This document shows, one piece after another, positions 29,393 to 40,130 of a stretch of 64,000 nucleotides of DNA; within the stretch, counting starts at the first letter, position 1, and every line of letters begins with the position of its first letter. The notes below the pieces were generated by a model. The model made no database searches and was not told where the DNA came from. It was given only the letters and a program-made list of their open reading frames with translations. The stretch comes from Staphylococcus sp. GSSP0090 (GTDB lineage Bacteria > Bacillota > Bacilli > Staphylococcales > Staphylococcaceae): the NCBI RefSeq assembly GCF_013391405.1, contig NZ_JACBFD010000007.1, positions 124,001-188,000 on the forward strand, read 5' to 3'. Position numbers and translations under genes: made by a program.

Positions 29393-30490
29393 TTAATTAT
29401 AATTAGGGGCGTTTTCGTTTTGAGTCATTTTCTTTTTATCGACATCTGTAGTTTGCGTTGCCTTTTTCTTTGGAATTGGAACAATATAGTTACCATATGG
29501 TAGCTTACCTATGAGATAAACGATTAATACAGAAACTGCTACAGTTAGAATAAAGACACCCATAAATTTACTTTGCGGTACAATATCTTCAATTATTGGC
29601 AAACGTTTTACGAATTGAATCGCTACATAGTGAACTAAATAAATCCCCATAGAATAATTACCAATTAGAGTTAAAGTTTTTAAAATAGTACGGTTCTTTT
29701 TAACATGTTCATACAAATAGTTTAGAAATACAATAAAAAATGGAATATAAATCATATTTGACACAGTGATTGAACTTTGTAAATGATTCAAATCAATACT
29801 TAATAAGAGATCGATAAATAATATACCGATTATAGTTGATAATATGGCTTTGTGTTTAAATATAAGTACTTTAATTTCACTATAAAATTTAGCATATACA
29901 ATACCCAACATGAAAAATGATATCCAGTTCATAATAAATAATTTATCATTCACAAAACGTTCGACACCGCCACCACCTAGTGAAACGGGACCCATCCTAA
30001 TCCAAATGATATTTGCGATGGTTGCTAATATATACATTACAATAATGGGCCAACCCTTTTTAAATTTTTGCAATATAGGAAATAAAAAGTAAAACTGAAT
30101 AACAGTCAAAATAAAATACAAGTGGAAATTTGCTTTTCCATATATAAAATAATTTAGTATTTTTCCATCTTCTTCAAGATTATGTAGATAAAAAGCTCTA
30201 TATAGTAAGTAAAATACCGTCCAAATAATGTAAGGAATAAATATTTTACTAAAGCGCGATTTAACAAAGTAATCTAAATTAAACCCTTTATTTACTACTG
30301 AGATTGTTAATAAAAATGCACTTATTACAGCAAATATAGGCGTGCCTAGTCTTGCTATCTGGTTAACGTAACCTAAGCCATCTGATGTAAATGATCCTCC
30401 TGATAAGGCTATACTATTAACTGTATGTATCGCCACAACTAACATAGCAGCTACAGATCTTATTATCGGCACCTCATCATAATACTTCAT
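29393..30490 (-). CDS. Acyltransferase 3 family membrane protein
   Basis: A 365-residue polytopic protein of the acyltransferase-3 (OafA/IcaC-like) family. The catalytic-type His is in VVAIHTVNSIA in the first membrane segment, and the RLGTPIFAVISAFLL motif follows. About ten membrane segments are visible and the C-terminus is basic. Such proteins O-acylate surface polysaccharides or teichoic acids; the target here is unknown. I start at MKYYDEVPIIR (30490), because GGGGG lies ten bases upstream, rather than at an upstream TTG. Confidence 0.82.
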   Translation of the reverse strand: MKYYDEVPIIRSVAAMLVVAIHTVNSIALSGGSFTSDGLGYVNQIARLGTPIFAVISAFLLTISVVNKGFNLDYFVKSRFSKIFIPYIIWTVFYLLYRAFYLHNLEEDGKILNYFIYGKANFHLYFILTVIQFYFLFPILQKFKKGWPIIVMYILATIANIIWIRMGPVSLGGGGVERFVNDKLFIMNWISFFMLGIVYAKFYSEIKVLIFKHKAILSTIIGILFIDLLLSIDLNHLQSSITVSNMIYIPFFIVFLNYLYEHVKKNRTILKTLTLIGNYSMGIYLVHYVAIQFVKRLPIIEDIVPQSKFMGVFILTVAVSVLIVYLIGKLPYGNYIVPIPKKKATQTTDVDKKKMTQNENAPNYN

Positions 30491-30748
30491 ATCCGTATGT
30501 CCCCCTAAATTCAAATCAGACAGAATATCAAGTGTAAGATTAGTTAATACCTTTGTAAATAGAATTTACAATTAAAATATAAATCTTAATAATTCCATTA
30601 CACACTATTAACATATATTGACCTTTTTGTTTTAGTTTTACACCAATTAATATATTATATTTTCATAATTATCTTTATTTATTTAATTCATAATCGTATA
30701 ATATATCTATACATATATTACGCAACTTAAAAAAACAGGAGCATTGCA

Positions 30749-31321
30749 TTGAAAAAATTAATCATAATTATATTTATACTTCTAATCAGTTTAGCTGGTT
30801 GCAGTTATACTAAAAGTTCAAATAAACAAATTACAAACCCTATGACTTTCGCTAAAGCTGAAATAGGTAGTACATTTTATTCTAAAAACAATGACACGAC
30901 GTATAAATCAATTCAAAAATATACCAATAATGATTCATCTAAAACAGGTGTGACATCTACGAATAACAACACATTCAGAACAGCGTTTTCATATTTATTA
31001 ATTGAAAATACACAAACACATGAATTTTATTTAGGCTATTTTGGTGACGTTATTAATGAAACACCGAGCCCAATGAAATATACTGGTGACATGAAAGTCA
31101 CATTAGACAAAAAAACAAAATTAAATATGCCAAAATCAACGAATTTAGTAGATGAGTTAGATTCAGGTACTAAAAAACGTGGTTATGCATTAGTTAAATT
31201 AGATTCGCAAAATCAACCAAATCAAATAGAGATCACACTAAATCAGCCCTTAGATACTTATCATCAACAATATTATGGCAAAAAAGTGCATATCACACTT
31301 CACGCCAATAGTGACTCATAA
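30749..31321 (+). CDS. Lipoprotein of unknown function
   Basis: A 190-residue exported lipoprotein: the signal segment ends in the lipobox SLAGC. The mature part is Asn-, Thr- and Lys-rich with beta-type patterning and no recognised domain. The start is TTG at 30749 with AGGAG 7 bases upstream. It is monocistronic and convergent with glcT. Confidence 0.75.
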   Translation: MKKLIIIIFILLISLAGCSYTKSSNKQITNPMTFAKAEIGSTFYSKNNDTTYKSIQKYTNNDSSKTGVTSTNNNTFRTAFSYLLIENTQTHEFYLGYFGDVINETPSPMKYTGDMKVTLDKKTKLNMPKSTNLVDELDSGTKKRGYALVKLDSQNQPNQIEITLNQPLDTYHQQYYGKKVHITLHANSDS

Positions 31322-31386
31322 TTCACTATAAAATTAACCATGATGTGCAACGCGATTGGTTGATATAATGCGTAAATACTAAAAAT

Positions 31387-31429
31387 AAACAAACCAGACG
31401 ACAATTAAGTCATCTGGTTTGTTTTTTTT
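31387..31429 (+). terminator. Terminator of the lipoprotein gene
   Basis: Arms aacaaaccaga and tctggtttgtt, followed by eight Ts on the plus strand. Confidence 0.85.
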
Positions 31430-31471
31430 CGAAACCTAAAATTATCAATTACTTTTTTAAACACACTAATT

Positions 31472-32332
31472 TTATTCATCGTCCTGTTCAGCTTTACGAT
31501 TTTCCATAAAGTGATAAACATGTAGTGTTAAGTATATAACCTCTGCTTCATATACTTTTATATTTAATTCCTGCTGTAAAAGTCTCATGATTTTCAATGC
31601 AATATTAAAACACAGTGGATATTGTTCTTTTAATAGCGCTTCAAAAGCGTTGGTTTTCTTTAATGATTCACCATTTCGCAACCGCTTAATTAAGAATTGA
31701 ATGTGTCTTATAAACCGTTGATATTGAACTGTATTTTTATCTATCGTTTGTTTCAAATCATTTTCTAAAATAAAAACGCTTTTATTAATCAATTTGTTGA
31801 TTAAGTCTATCTCACGTATGGATAATGATTCCGTATTGGAAGCAATATGTAACGCAATAAAGCCAATTTCATCTTCAGGAAAATGAACATCCAATACATG
31901 ATTTAATCGATCAATTACTTTTTCAGCTATATCATATGCTTCACTATACAATTGTTTTGTTTCTTCAACAAAAGGATTATTAATCAACTGATTTTGCTTC
32001 AATCGTTTATAAGCAAAAATAATGTGGTCTGTGAGTGAAATGACTAATTTTTGGTTATCAACTTTCATTACAGAATTGGTAATAATATTGACTGCTTCTA
32101 TCACTGCTTGAATTAAAGTATCATTTGCTAACTCCATTAATGTTTTATAGTGGTCTTGCTGTGATTTTTGATCCAATATGTAGAGTTTTTCTATCGTTTG
32201 ATTCTCTTGTAAAATCATGCCACTTTTTTTATTAAATCCAATCCCTTTTGCAATTAATACATATTCCTCTTGTGCTTTCGTACAAATAATCACATTATTA
32301 TTTAAAACCTTTTTTATTAGGAAATCATTCAC
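31472..32332 (-). CDS. glcT: GlcT, BglG-family transcription antiterminator
   Basis: An RNA-binding antiterminator that, when glucose is transported, prevents termination in the leader of ptsG-type genes. The N-terminal CAT domain (FLIKKVLNNNVIICTK, LIAKGIGFNKKSG) binds RNA. Two PRD domains follow, with phosphorylatable His residues in LTDHIIFAYKR, FIALHIASN and LTLHVYHFMEN. I start at the GTG giving MNDFLIKKVLNNN (32332), which matches the family N-terminus and has AAGGA 8 bases upstream. No ptsG target is in the window. Confidence 0.9.
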   Translation of the reverse strand: MNDFLIKKVLNNNVIICTKAQEEYVLIAKGIGFNKKSGMILQENQTIEKLYILDQKSQQDHYKTLMELANDTLIQAVIEAVNIITNSVMKVDNQKLVISLTDHIIFAYKRLKQNQLINNPFVEETKQLYSEAYDIAEKVIDRLNHVLDVHFPEDEIGFIALHIASNTESLSIREIDLINKLINKSVFILENDLKQTIDKNTVQYQRFIRHIQFLIKRLRNGESLKKTNAFEALLKEQYPLCFNIALKIMRLLQQELNIKVYEAEVIYLTLHVYHFMENRKAEQDDE

Positions 32333-32447
32333 ATCAATCATCCTTATCATTATCTTACTCAATATTATATAGTGACTAATTATAAAATGAAAGAATTATT
32401 CTATACTAATTTAGCAATATACCTTACGATTAAATTAACAAACAAAA

Positions 32448-32495
32448 AAACGTCTTCAAGATGTCACTTAATCGTGAAAATCTTAAAAGACGTTT
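32448..32495 (-). terminator. Terminator of alsT
   Basis: Outer arms aaacgtctt/aagacgttt with an inner hairpin, followed by a T-run on the minus strand. Confidence 0.8.
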
Positions 32496-32515
32496 AAAGG
32501 TTTGATATTTAATAT

Positions 32516-33973
32516 CTATTTATCAATTTTATTTTTTTTCATGCCCCAACTTTCAATACCAAATAAATTGATTTCCAATTCTTCTGGTTTGAAAACAGGT
32601 TTTTTACCAGCTTTGCGTTGACGTTGGTAATCATTCATAACAGCAAATGCAATGTTAGAAAGACCTATAATTGCTACCAAGTTAACAATCGCCATTAATC
32701 CCATAAATACATCTGCAGTACTCCAAACTGTTTCTGTTTTAACCACTGCACCTACAAATACTAAAACGACAACGAGACATCTAAAGATAAATAATATCGT
32801 TTTATTTTTTGATAAGAACTCAATATTAGACTGACCGTAATAATAGTTTCCAACTACGGAAGAAAATGCAAATAGAGTAATGGCAATCGTTAAGAATATA
32901 CCACCAGCACTACCAAGATGCTCATTTAAAGCAGACTGTGTTACAGCAACACCTTGCGCAGCATTTTCACCAAACTCTAAACCACTATATAATAAAATCA
33001 TGATAGCTGTTGCTGTACAAACCAGCATTGTGTCAAAGAATACACCAAGTGATTGAATTAAACCTTGTTTAACAGGGTGTGGTGCTGCTGCTGTCGCTGC
33101 TGCGTTAGGCGCAGAACCCATACCAGCTTCGTTAGAAAACAGACCACGTTTCACACCTTGTAAAATGGCAGCACCCACTGCACCACCTGTTACTTGTTCA
33201 AATCCAAATGCACTTTTAATAATTGTAGAAATCATAGGTATAATTTGATCATAATTCATAAGAAGAATCACTAAAACTAAGCCAATATAAATAATCGCCA
33301 TAACAGGTACAATAATTGAAGACAAGTTGGCGATACTACGTACACCACCAAAGATAATGGCAGCAGTAAGTACTGCTAAAATGATACCTGTTATGATAGG
33401 ATCAACATTATATTGTGTTTTCAATGATTCTGCGATTGTATTGGATTGTACTGTATTAAATACAAATGCAAAGGTAACCGTAATTAATACCGCAAACACG
33501 ATACCTAACCATTTTTGATTTAAACCTTTAGTTATGTAATACGCTGGTCCACCGCGGTAACCGCCTTCTTCATCAGGCACTTTATAAACTTGTGCTAATG
33601 TCGCTTCAATAAATGCACTCGCTGCACCTATAAATGCAATCACCCACATCCAAAATACTGCACCAGGACCACCAAGTACAATAGCAGTAGCTACACCCGC
33701 TATATTACCTGTACCAACCCTAGAACCAGCACTAATTGCAAATGCTTGGAATGGCGAAATACCTTTTTTACCACTATCTAATGTTTCAGGTTTTTCACCA
33801 ATAGCACGAAACATTTCTGGAATCCATCTTAATTGTACAAATTTAGAGCCAATCGTAAAGAATACACCGGCTGTTATCAAAAGTCCAATTAGATATTGTG
33901 ACCAGATTAAATCATTCCCGACTTGAACAAAAGCTTTGAACCAATCTGGAATTAAACTATCGAAATCTTTCAA
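32516..33973 (-). CDS. alsT: Sodium:alanine/glycine symporter family protein AlsT
   Basis: A member of the AGCS amino acid carrier family (about 485 residues, around ten to eleven membrane segments). Family motifs include SAGSRVGTGNIAGVATAI, GGPGAVFWMWV, RGLFSNEAGMGSAPNAA and GVFFDTMLVC. It imports an amino acid with Na+; homologues prefer alanine, glycine or glutamine. I start at a TTG (MKDFDSLIPDWF) six bases after AGAGGG; an ATG five codons upstream lacks a ribosome site. Position after parE-parC matches Bacillus and S. aureus. A structured leader precedes it. Confidence 0.88.
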   Translation of the reverse strand: MKDFDSLIPDWFKAFVQVGNDLIWSQYLIGLLITAGVFFTIGSKFVQLRWIPEMFRAIGEKPETLDSGKKGISPFQAFAISAGSRVGTGNIAGVATAIVLGGPGAVFWMWVIAFIGAASAFIEATLAQVYKVPDEEGGYRGGPAYYITKGLNQKWLGIVFAVLITVTFAFVFNTVQSNTIAESLKTQYNVDPIITGIILAVLTAAIIFGGVRSIANLSSIIVPVMAIIYIGLVLVILLMNYDQIIPMISTIIKSAFGFEQVTGGAVGAAILQGVKRGLFSNEAGMGSAPNAAATAAAPHPVKQGLIQSLGVFFDTMLVCTATAIMILLYSGLEFGENAAQGVAVTQSALNEHLGSAGGIFLTIAITLFAFSSVVGNYYYGQSNIEFLSKNKTILFIFRCLVVVLVFVGAVVKTETVWSTADVFMGLMAIVNLVAIIGLSNIAFAVMNDYQRQRKAGKKPVFKPEELEINLFGIESWGMKKNKIDK

Positions 33974-34017
33974 TTTAATCCCTCTCATCTATGTAATATT
34001 TAATTTCAAATTAGAGC

Positions 34018-34143
34018 AAGAGATTTATAGACAGTTTTATAAGCGATTGTAAGTTTAATTACATGCTACTTATAAAATAATGAAAAAGTACGCCATAGTC
34101 ATTCGCTTAATACGAGGCTTTTCCACACTGCTATAAATCTCTT
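34018..34143 (-). ncRNA. Structured leader RNA upstream of alsT (unassigned)
   Basis: A nested fold encloses about 125 bases. P1 is 13 perfect pairs (34018-34030 with 34131-34143), extended by CAGT/ACTG after a one-base bulge. P2 is 7 pairs (34040-34046 with 34103-34109). Inside P2 lie two hairpins, 34048-34063 and 34065-34093, giving a three-way junction. An extended -10 (TGATAAAAT) on the minus strand near 34172-34180 would start an RNA just before P1, leading into alsT. On the plus strand a T-run follows P1, so a rightward small RNA is the alternative. I recognise no known riboswitch class. Confidence 0.45.
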
Positions 34144-34219
34144 TTTTAATAATTTATTGCACCTAATTGGTATTTTATCACTATATAGTTGTATTTACTA
34201 ATAATTTTTTCAAATCATC

Positions 34220-36622
34220 CTATTTCACTTCTAAGTCAATAATTTCACCAAATTCACTAGTATCTACAATAAAGCTACCATTTGTATATTGTTCAGACAA
34301 ATGAATATCTTTAATCGCACCAGATTCTTGTTGGTTATCAGAATAAATCGTGTACGTCGTTTGCTCAGGTTGAATAACATCAGCTGCTACAATACGATGT
34401 GGCGATTTTTTCAATTCTTTTAATAATGTAATTCCACGTTGCGCACGTTTTGCCGTTTGAAGTACTTTGAAGCCAATACGCTTGAGTGATCCTCGTTGTG
34501 TTGCCATTAAAATTGTGTTGTTTGAATTAATAATCTGTGTTAACACAACAAAGTCTTCATCTTTTAGATTAATCGATTTAACACCAGCGGCTCTCAAGCC
34601 TGTATCTGAAAGTTCATCACTACTGTAGGTTAATGACATACCTTTGTTTGTAATAACCGTAATTAATTGTGTAGCATCTATGCGCATGACATTTATTATT
34701 TCGTCATCCTCTTTTAGTTTCATTGCAACAAGTGGTTTATTGTATCGTGATGTTTTAAACATCGACACATTACTACGTTTAATCATTCCATGACGCGTAG
34801 CTAAAATATAAAATGCATCTGGTTTAAAATCACTTTCACAATATGCATCAATGATAAATTCACCTTCATCTAGTGGCACAATTTGAGAAACATGTTGACC
34901 TAATTCCTTCCATTTAATTTCAGTCAATTTATGTACTGGAATAAATAGATAACGTCCTTTATTAGTAAAAATCAACGCGGTATCAAGTGTGTTGGCTTCT
35001 TGATGTTTCATAAGTACGTCGCCGTCTTTCACACCAATTTCATTTACACCACTTGCATTATAACTACGCAATGATGTTCGTTTAATATAACCGTGTTTAG
35101 TAATACTCATAATCACTGTTTCACTAGGAATCATAACTTCTTTATCAATTTTAATCTCAGAAATTTCTGCTTCAATTGAAGATAAACGACCTTGTTTAAA
35201 TCGATTGCGAATTTCAGTTAATTCTTCTTTGATAACATTTAAAAGTGCACTATGATTATCTAAAATATTTTTTAATCTTTCAATTAGTGCTTTTAATTCA
35301 TCGTGCTCTTCCTGTAGTTGTACAATATCTGTATTCGTTAAGCGATATAATTGTAGTGTAACAATCGCTTCGGCCTGAGCTTCTGTAAAATCAAATTCAG
35401 CAACTAAATTGTCTTTTGCGTCTTTTTTATTTTTAGAAGCTCTAATTAATTTGATAACTTCATCTAAAATAGACAATGCTTTCATAAGCCCTTCGACTAT
35501 ATGCATTCTACTTTCAGCATGATTTAATTCGTAACGTGTACGCTTAGTCACAACATCAATCTGATGATTTAAGTAACTGTCAATAAACTGGCGAATACCC
35601 ATTAATACAGGTCTACCTTCACTGATAGCGACCATATTAAAATTATAAGCCACTTGTAAGTCTGTATTTTTGTATAAATAATTTAAAACAGCTTCACTAT
35701 TCACGTCTTTTTTCAATTCAATAGCGATACGAAGCCCAGTACGGTCTGTTTCATCTCTTACCTCAACAATACCATCTACTTTTTTATCAGCACGTAATTC
35801 ATCCATCTTTTTAACAAGTGAGCTTTTATTCACTTCATATGGGACTTCTGTAACAATTAATTGCTTTCTGCCGTTTCTTAATTCTTCATCTTCGACTTTT
35901 GAACGAACAATAATTTTACCTTTTCCAGTTTCATAAGCTTTTTTAATTCCATCTATACCTTGAATTATACCGCCCGTTGGAAAATCAGGTCCTTTAACAT
36001 ACTTCATTAACTGCGCTACCGTAATATCAGGATTATCGATAAATTTAAGCGTAGCTTGGATTACTTCGCTCAGATTATGTGGTGGGATGTCCGTTGCATA
36101 ACCTGCAGAGATACCCGTACTTCCATTAATCAACAAATTAGGTAGTCTTGCTGGTAATACCATAGGTTCCAATGTAGTATCATCGTAGTTTGGCATAAAT
36201 GGTACTGTTTCTTTATTTATATCTCTTAAAAGTTCTTCAGAAATACGACTTAGTTTAGCTTCTGTATAACGCATTGCTGCAGCTGGATCATTATCGATAC
36301 TACCGTTATTACCTTGCATTTCTATAAGTACATGACGTAGTTTCCATCCTTGACTGAGACGAACCATCGCATCATATACAGATGAATCACCATGTGGATG
36401 ATATTGTCCGATGACATCACCGACTGTTTTAGCACTTTTACGAAAATTTTTATCATAAGTGTTACCGCTAGAATACATAGCATACAAAATACGTCTTTGA
36501 ACAGGTTTGAGGCCATCACGAACGTCTGGCAATGCCCGTTCTTGAATGATGTATTTACTATACCTACCAAAACGATCGCCAATGACATCTTCTAGCGATA
36601 AATCTTGTATTATTTCACTCAA
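34220..36622 (-). CDS. parC: DNA topoisomerase IV subunit A
   Basis: The DNA-cleaving subunit of topoisomerase IV, which decatenates daughter chromosomes. The catalytic Tyr119 is in [10 protein letters not shown]. The quinolone-resistance region reads [12 protein letters not shown] with Ser80 and Asp84; both look wild type for a coagulase-negative species, so no classical ParC resistance change is visible. The C-terminal half carries the beta-pinwheel repeats. The length of 800 residues is normal. It overlaps the parE stop by 4 bases. Confidence 0.97.
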   Translation of the reverse strand: MSEIIQDLSLEDVIGDRFGRYSKYIIQERALPDVRDGLKPVQRRILYAMYSSGNTYDKNFRKSAKTVGDVIGQYHPHGDSSVYDAMVRLSQGWKLRHVLIEMQGNNGSIDNDPAAAMRYTEAKLSRISEELLRDINKETVPFMPNYDDTTLEPMVLPARLPNLLINGSTGISAGYATDIPPHNLSEVIQATLKFIDNPDITVAQLMKYVKGPDFPTGGIIQGIDGIKKAYETGKGKIIVRSKVEDEELRNGRKQLIVTEVPYEVNKSSLVKKMDELRADKKVDGIVEVRDETDRTGLRIAIELKKDVNSEAVLNYLYKNTDLQVAYNFNMVAISEGRPVLMGIRQFIDSYLNHQIDVVTKRTRYELNHAESRMHIVEGLMKALSILDEVIKLIRASKNKKDAKDNLVAEFDFTEAQAEAIVTLQLYRLTNTDIVQLQEEHDELKALIERLKNILDNHSALLNVIKEELTEIRNRFKQGRLSSIEAEISEIKIDKEVMIPSETVIMSITKHGYIKRTSLRSYNASGVNEIGVKDGDVLMKHQEANTLDTALIFTNKGRYLFIPVHKLTEIKWKELGQHVSQIVPLDEGEFIIDAYCESDFKPDAFYILATRHGMIKRSNVSMFKTSRYNKPLVAMKLKEDDEIINVMRIDATQLITVITNKGMSLTYSSDELSDTGLRAAGVKSINLKDEDFVVLTQIINSNNTILMATQRGSLKRIGFKVLQTAKRAQRGITLLKELKKSPHRIVAADVIQPEQTTYTIYSDNQQESGAIKDIHLSEQYTNGSFIVDTSEFGEIIDLEVK

Positions 36623-38619
36623 TTTATTTCCTCCTCATTAGGATGTTCCTGTTCTAAAATTTGGATTTCATTGTTATCTAAAATACTTTGTTCCTCTTGT
36701 AATCCAAATTCAACATGATTTTCTATCCATTCACGTCTAGGTGCAACTTTGTCACCCATTAATGTTGTCACACGCTTAGAGGAACGTAATTCATCTTCAA
36801 CTTGCACTCTGATAAGTGTTCTTGTATCTGGATTCATAGTCGTTTCCCATAATTGATCCGCGTTCATTTCACCTAGACCTTTGTAGCGCTGTAACGAGAA
36901 GCCTTTGCCTAATTTTTTTTGTAATTTTTCTAATTCTTCATCTGTCCAAGCGTACTCGATTTTTTTCGATGCGCCTTTACCTTTTTCCAATTTATATAGA
37001 GGTGGTAATGCAATAAATACTCTTCCAGCTTCTACTAATGGTTTCATATATTTAAAGAAAAATGTTAATAATAGCACTTGTATATGTGCGCCATCTGTAT
37101 CAGCATCAGTCATAATGATGATTCTGTTATAGTTACTATCTTCAATTTTAAATTCATTTCCAACACCAGCACCAATAGTATGAATAATCGTATTAATTTC
37201 TTCGTTTTTAAATATATCATCTAAACGTGCTTTTTCTGTGTTAATCACTTTACCTCTTAAAGGCAAAATAGCTTGATATTTACGATCTCTACCTAATTTT
37301 GCTGAACCGCCTGCAGAGTCACCCTCAACAAGATAAAGTTCTTTTTTCTCAGTGTTTTTACTTTGTGCTGGCGTTAATTTACCAGATAGCAAGGTATCTT
37401 TTCGTTTATTTTTTTTACCTGAACGTGCATCTTCACGCGCTTTACGTGCAGCTTCTCTTGCCTGTTGTGCTTTCAGTGCTTTTTTAACAAGTGATTTTGA
37501 CAGCTGACCTTTTTCTTCTAAATAATATGGAAGTTTGTCTGCTACTACAGAATCTACGGCACTTCTAGCTTCTGGTGTTCCCAATTTAGACTTCGTTTGT
37601 CCTTCAAATTGAAGTAACTCTTCTGGAATACGAATAGAAATAATAGCTGTTAAGCCTTCTCTAATATCATTTCCATCTAAATTTTTATCTTTTTCTTTTA
37701 ATTCATTAATACGACGTGCGTAATCATTGAATACTCTTGTCATTGCAGTCTTGAAACCAACTTCATGTGTGCCACCATCTTTTGTACGCACATTATTAAC
37801 GAAGCTTAAAATACCTTCTGAATATTGATCATTGTATTGGAATGCAACTTCAACTTCGATATTATTAGCCTCACCAGAAAAGTCAGCTACATCATGTAAA
37901 ACCTCTTTGCCTTCGTTAACATAAGCAACGAATTCTTTAATACCATCTTCGTAGTGAAAAACATCTTCACGTTCTTTTCCAGATCTTAAATCTTTCAATG
38001 TTATTTTAAGACGCTTAAGTAAAAAAGCCGACTCCTGAAGTCGTTCACTTAAAACATCATAATTAAAAGATGTTGCCGATTTGAATATCTCCGGATCTGG
38101 TTTAAATGTCACCTTAGTTCCAGTCTTTTTAGTTTTGCCGTGTTTAACCAAGCCAGTTGTTGGTTTGCCGCCTTGCGCGAAACTTTGAGTATAAATATTT
38201 CCATCTCTATAAATTTCTACTTCTAGCCATTCGCTTAATGCATTAACAACGGATGCACCAACACCATGTAAGCCGCCTGACGTTTTATAACCGCCTTGTC
38301 CAAATTTTCCACCAGCATGAAGTATTGTAAAAATGACTTGTACTGTAGGTTTTCCAGATGTATGTATACCTGTTGGCATCCCACGACCATTATCTTCAAT
38401 TGTAATACTTTCATCTTTATTAATTGTAACTTGAATTTCGCTACCAAAACCATTTAATACTTCATCGACGGAATTATCGACAACTTCATATACTAGATGA
38501 TGTAGTCCACGTTTATCGGTAGAACCAATATACATCCCAGGTCTTTTTCTTACGGCCTCTAGTCCCTCAAGTACCTGAATGGAATCATCCGAATAATTAC
38601 TTTTCTTATTCATTGCCAA
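36619..38619 (-). CDS. parE: DNA topoisomerase IV subunit B
   Basis: The ATPase subunit of topoisomerase IV. The GHKL ATP site shows [20 protein letters not shown] and [15 protein letters not shown]; the TOPRIM domain shows [23 protein letters not shown] and DADTDGAHI. The length of 666 residues is normal. The start is TTG at 38619, since GGAGG lies nine bases before it, while the next ATG (38613) is too far away. A perfect LexA box at 38636-38649 lies directly upstream. Confidence 0.96.
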   Translation of the reverse strand: MAMNKKSNYSDDSIQVLEGLEAVRKRPGMYIGSTDKRGLHHLVYEVVDNSVDEVLNGFGSEIQVTINKDESITIEDNGRGMPTGIHTSGKPTVQVIFTILHAGGKFGQGGYKTSGGLHGVGASVVNALSEWLEVEIYRDGNIYTQSFAQGGKPTTGLVKHGKTKKTGTKVTFKPDPEIFKSATSFNYDVLSERLQESAFLLKRLKITLKDLRSGKEREDVFHYEDGIKEFVAYVNEGKEVLHDVADFSGEANNIEVEVAFQYNDQYSEGILSFVNNVRTKDGGTHEVGFKTAMTRVFNDYARRINELKEKDKNLDGNDIREGLTAIISIRIPEELLQFEGQTKSKLGTPEARSAVDSVVADKLPYYLEEKGQLSKSLVKKALKAQQAREAARKAREDARSGKKNKRKDTLLSGKLTPAQSKNTEKKELYLVEGDSAGGSAKLGRDRKYQAILPLRGKVINTEKARLDDIFKNEEINTIIHTIGAGVGNEFKIEDSNYNRIIIMTDADTDGAHIQVLLLTFFFKYMKPLVEAGRVFIALPPLYKLEKGKGASKKIEYAWTDEELEKLQKKLGKGFSLQRYKGLGEMNADQLWETTMNPDTRTLIRVQVEDELRSSKRVTTLMGDKVAPRREWIENHVEFGLQEEQSILDNNEIQILEQEHPNEEEIN

Positions 38620-38635
38620 TCGTTTCGCCCTCCTA

Positions 38636-38649
38636 CAAACGTACGTTCG
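38636..38649 (-). promoter_or_regulatory. LexA box of parE-parC
   Basis: CGAACGTACGTTTG on the minus strand is a full match to CGAACRNRYGTTYG. It ends four bases before the parE ribosome site, so it would act as a roadblock or cover the promoter's downstream edge. LexA control of parE is known in S. aureus. Confidence 0.85.
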
Positions 38650-38813
38650 TTTTTAAAACTATACATTAGTTATTCTTATATAAATCTTAATAAATTGCAA
38701 GTATCAAATCAATTTTCAATTGAGAAATAATACCCATTTTAAATTTTCATTCGTATTATCCTACGCTTATATGGTAAAATAATTTTAAAGTCATTAAAGG
38801 ATGTGGATTATAT

Positions 38814-39422
38814 ATGATGATTATAATCATGTTAATACTAAGTTACCTTATCGGTGCTTTTCCAAGTGGCTATGTAATAGGCAAATTATTTTTCAAAAAA
38901 GATATCCGTCAATTCGGAAGTGGTAACACTGGGGCAACAAATAGCTTTAGAGTATTAGGAAAACCTGCAGGGTTTATTGTAACTTTCCTAGATATATTTA
39001 AAGGATTTATTGTAGTGTTCTTTCCACTTTGGTTGCCTGTCCAAGCTGAAGGACCAATAACAACATTTTTCACAAATGGTCTTATTGTTGGTGCTTTTGC
39101 AATTTTAGGCCATGTATACCCAGTTTATCTTGGATTCAAAGGTGGAAAAGCCGTTGCAACAAGTGCTGGTGTCATACTAGGTGTGAATCCTGTCTTATTA
39201 TTAATATTAGCAGCAATTTTCTTTGGAATATTATATTTAACAAAGTATGTATCATTATCAAGTATCATCGCATCTATTTGTTGCGTTATTGGTGCATTAT
39301 TAATTCGAGACTATATCTTATTTATTGTTAGTATTTGTGTCGGTGTATTACTCATTGTTAGACACCGAACAAATATAGTAAGAATATTTAAGGGTGAAGA
39401 ACCTAAAATAAAATGGATGTAA
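38814..39422 (+). CDS. plsY: Glycerol-3-phosphate acyltransferase PlsY
   Basis: A membrane enzyme that transfers acyl from acyl-phosphate to glycerol 3-phosphate, the first step of phospholipid synthesis. The motifs [16 protein letters not shown] and [20 protein letters not shown] mark the active site. The 202 residues contain about five membrane segments. AAAGGATG precedes two adjacent ATGs. It is divergent from parE, as in S. aureus and Bacillus. Confidence 0.95.
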   Translation: MMIIIMLILSYLIGAFPSGYVIGKLFFKKDIRQFGSGNTGATNSFRVLGKPAGFIVTFLDIFKGFIVVFFPLWLPVQAEGPITTFFTNGLIVGAFAILGHVYPVYLGFKGGKAVATSAGVILGVNPVLLLILAAIFFGILYLTKYVSLSSIIASICCVIGALLIRDYILFIVSICVGVLLIVRHRTNIVRIFKGEEPKIKWM

Positions 39423-39754
39423 CTATTACAATAGTCGTTCTATAACAATAATATGTTTTAAGCAAAATTTGAGCTGGGGCACCAATGCCTCCAGCTTTTT
39501 TATTTCACGCACAAATACGCCAAATTTATATAAATCTTTAATAACGATTACTTCTATTATACTACTTATATGCATGATTATCATGCTTTTATTTATTTCA
39601 TAGTATTGTAGAATCATTTTAACTAACAAATTGAAAAATTATGTTATACTACTTTTAATATTATTGAAAGTGGGTAATATATAAAAATACTAATTCATTT
39701 TAGTTGCCAATAGTCATAAGTTAAGTACTTGTGAACCGAAAGGAGACTTTTATT
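39423..39754. other. Gap between plsY and the HesB-like gene
   Basis: It contains the plsY terminator at 39472-39501 and presumably the promoter of the HesB-like gene. TATACT-like hexamers exist, but no -35 at good spacing was assigned. No coding sequence was seen. Confidence 0.35.
39472..39501 (+). terminator. Terminator of plsY
   Basis: Stem agctggggca/tgcctccagct with a CCAA loop, followed by a six-T run. Confidence 0.88.
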
Positions 39755-40051
39755 ATGGAAATAGAACTTTCAAATAATGCCGTGTCTTGGTTTAAAGAAG
39801 AACTTGAATTACCTGAAGATGACAAAGTCTTACAATTTTTTGTACGTTATGGTGGCGAATTCCAATTAAAACAAGGATTTAGTCCTGCATTTAGCGTAGA
39901 CAAAAAAGAAGATGTTGAAATTGGTTATGAAAATAATTACGATGGTTTAGATGTCGTAATTGCTGAAAAAGATTTATGGTATTTTGAAGACCATAATTTA
40001 TTTATTGACGTAAATGATGGCCTTGATGAAATTTCATATGCTACAAAATAA
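39755..40051 (+). CDS. HesB-like (YneR family) protein
   Basis: A 98-residue protein of the HesB/IscA fold ([18 protein letters not shown]). Unlike iron-sulfur scaffold members it has no cysteine at all, so it cannot bind a cluster in the usual way; Bacillus YneR is similar. Start at 39755 is set by AAGGAGA upstream. The order plsY then yneR matches Bacillus yneS-yneR. Confidence 0.85.
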   Translation: MEIELSNNAVSWFKEELELPEDDKVLQFFVRYGGEFQLKQGFSPAFSVDKKEDVEIGYENNYDGLDVVIAEKDLWYFEDHNLFIDVNDGLDEISYATK

Positions 40052-40061
40052 CCTATATAAT

Positions 40062-40098
40062 AAAAAGTGTCTGACATTTTGTGTCAGACACTTTTTTT
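40062..40098 (+). terminator. Terminator of the HesB-like gene
   Basis: Arms aaaaagtgtctgaca and tgtcagacacttttt with a short loop and a T-run on the plus strand. Confidence 0.88.
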
Positions 40099-40130
40099 AT
40101 ATGAAGTATTAACGTATAAATCACTTCATT

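Noticed and set aside
36370..36400. ParC quinolone-resistance region with Asp84 instead of Glu84
   Set aside because: Asp84 is the usual residue in coagulase-negative staphylococci and Ser80 is intact, so this is not read as a resistance change.
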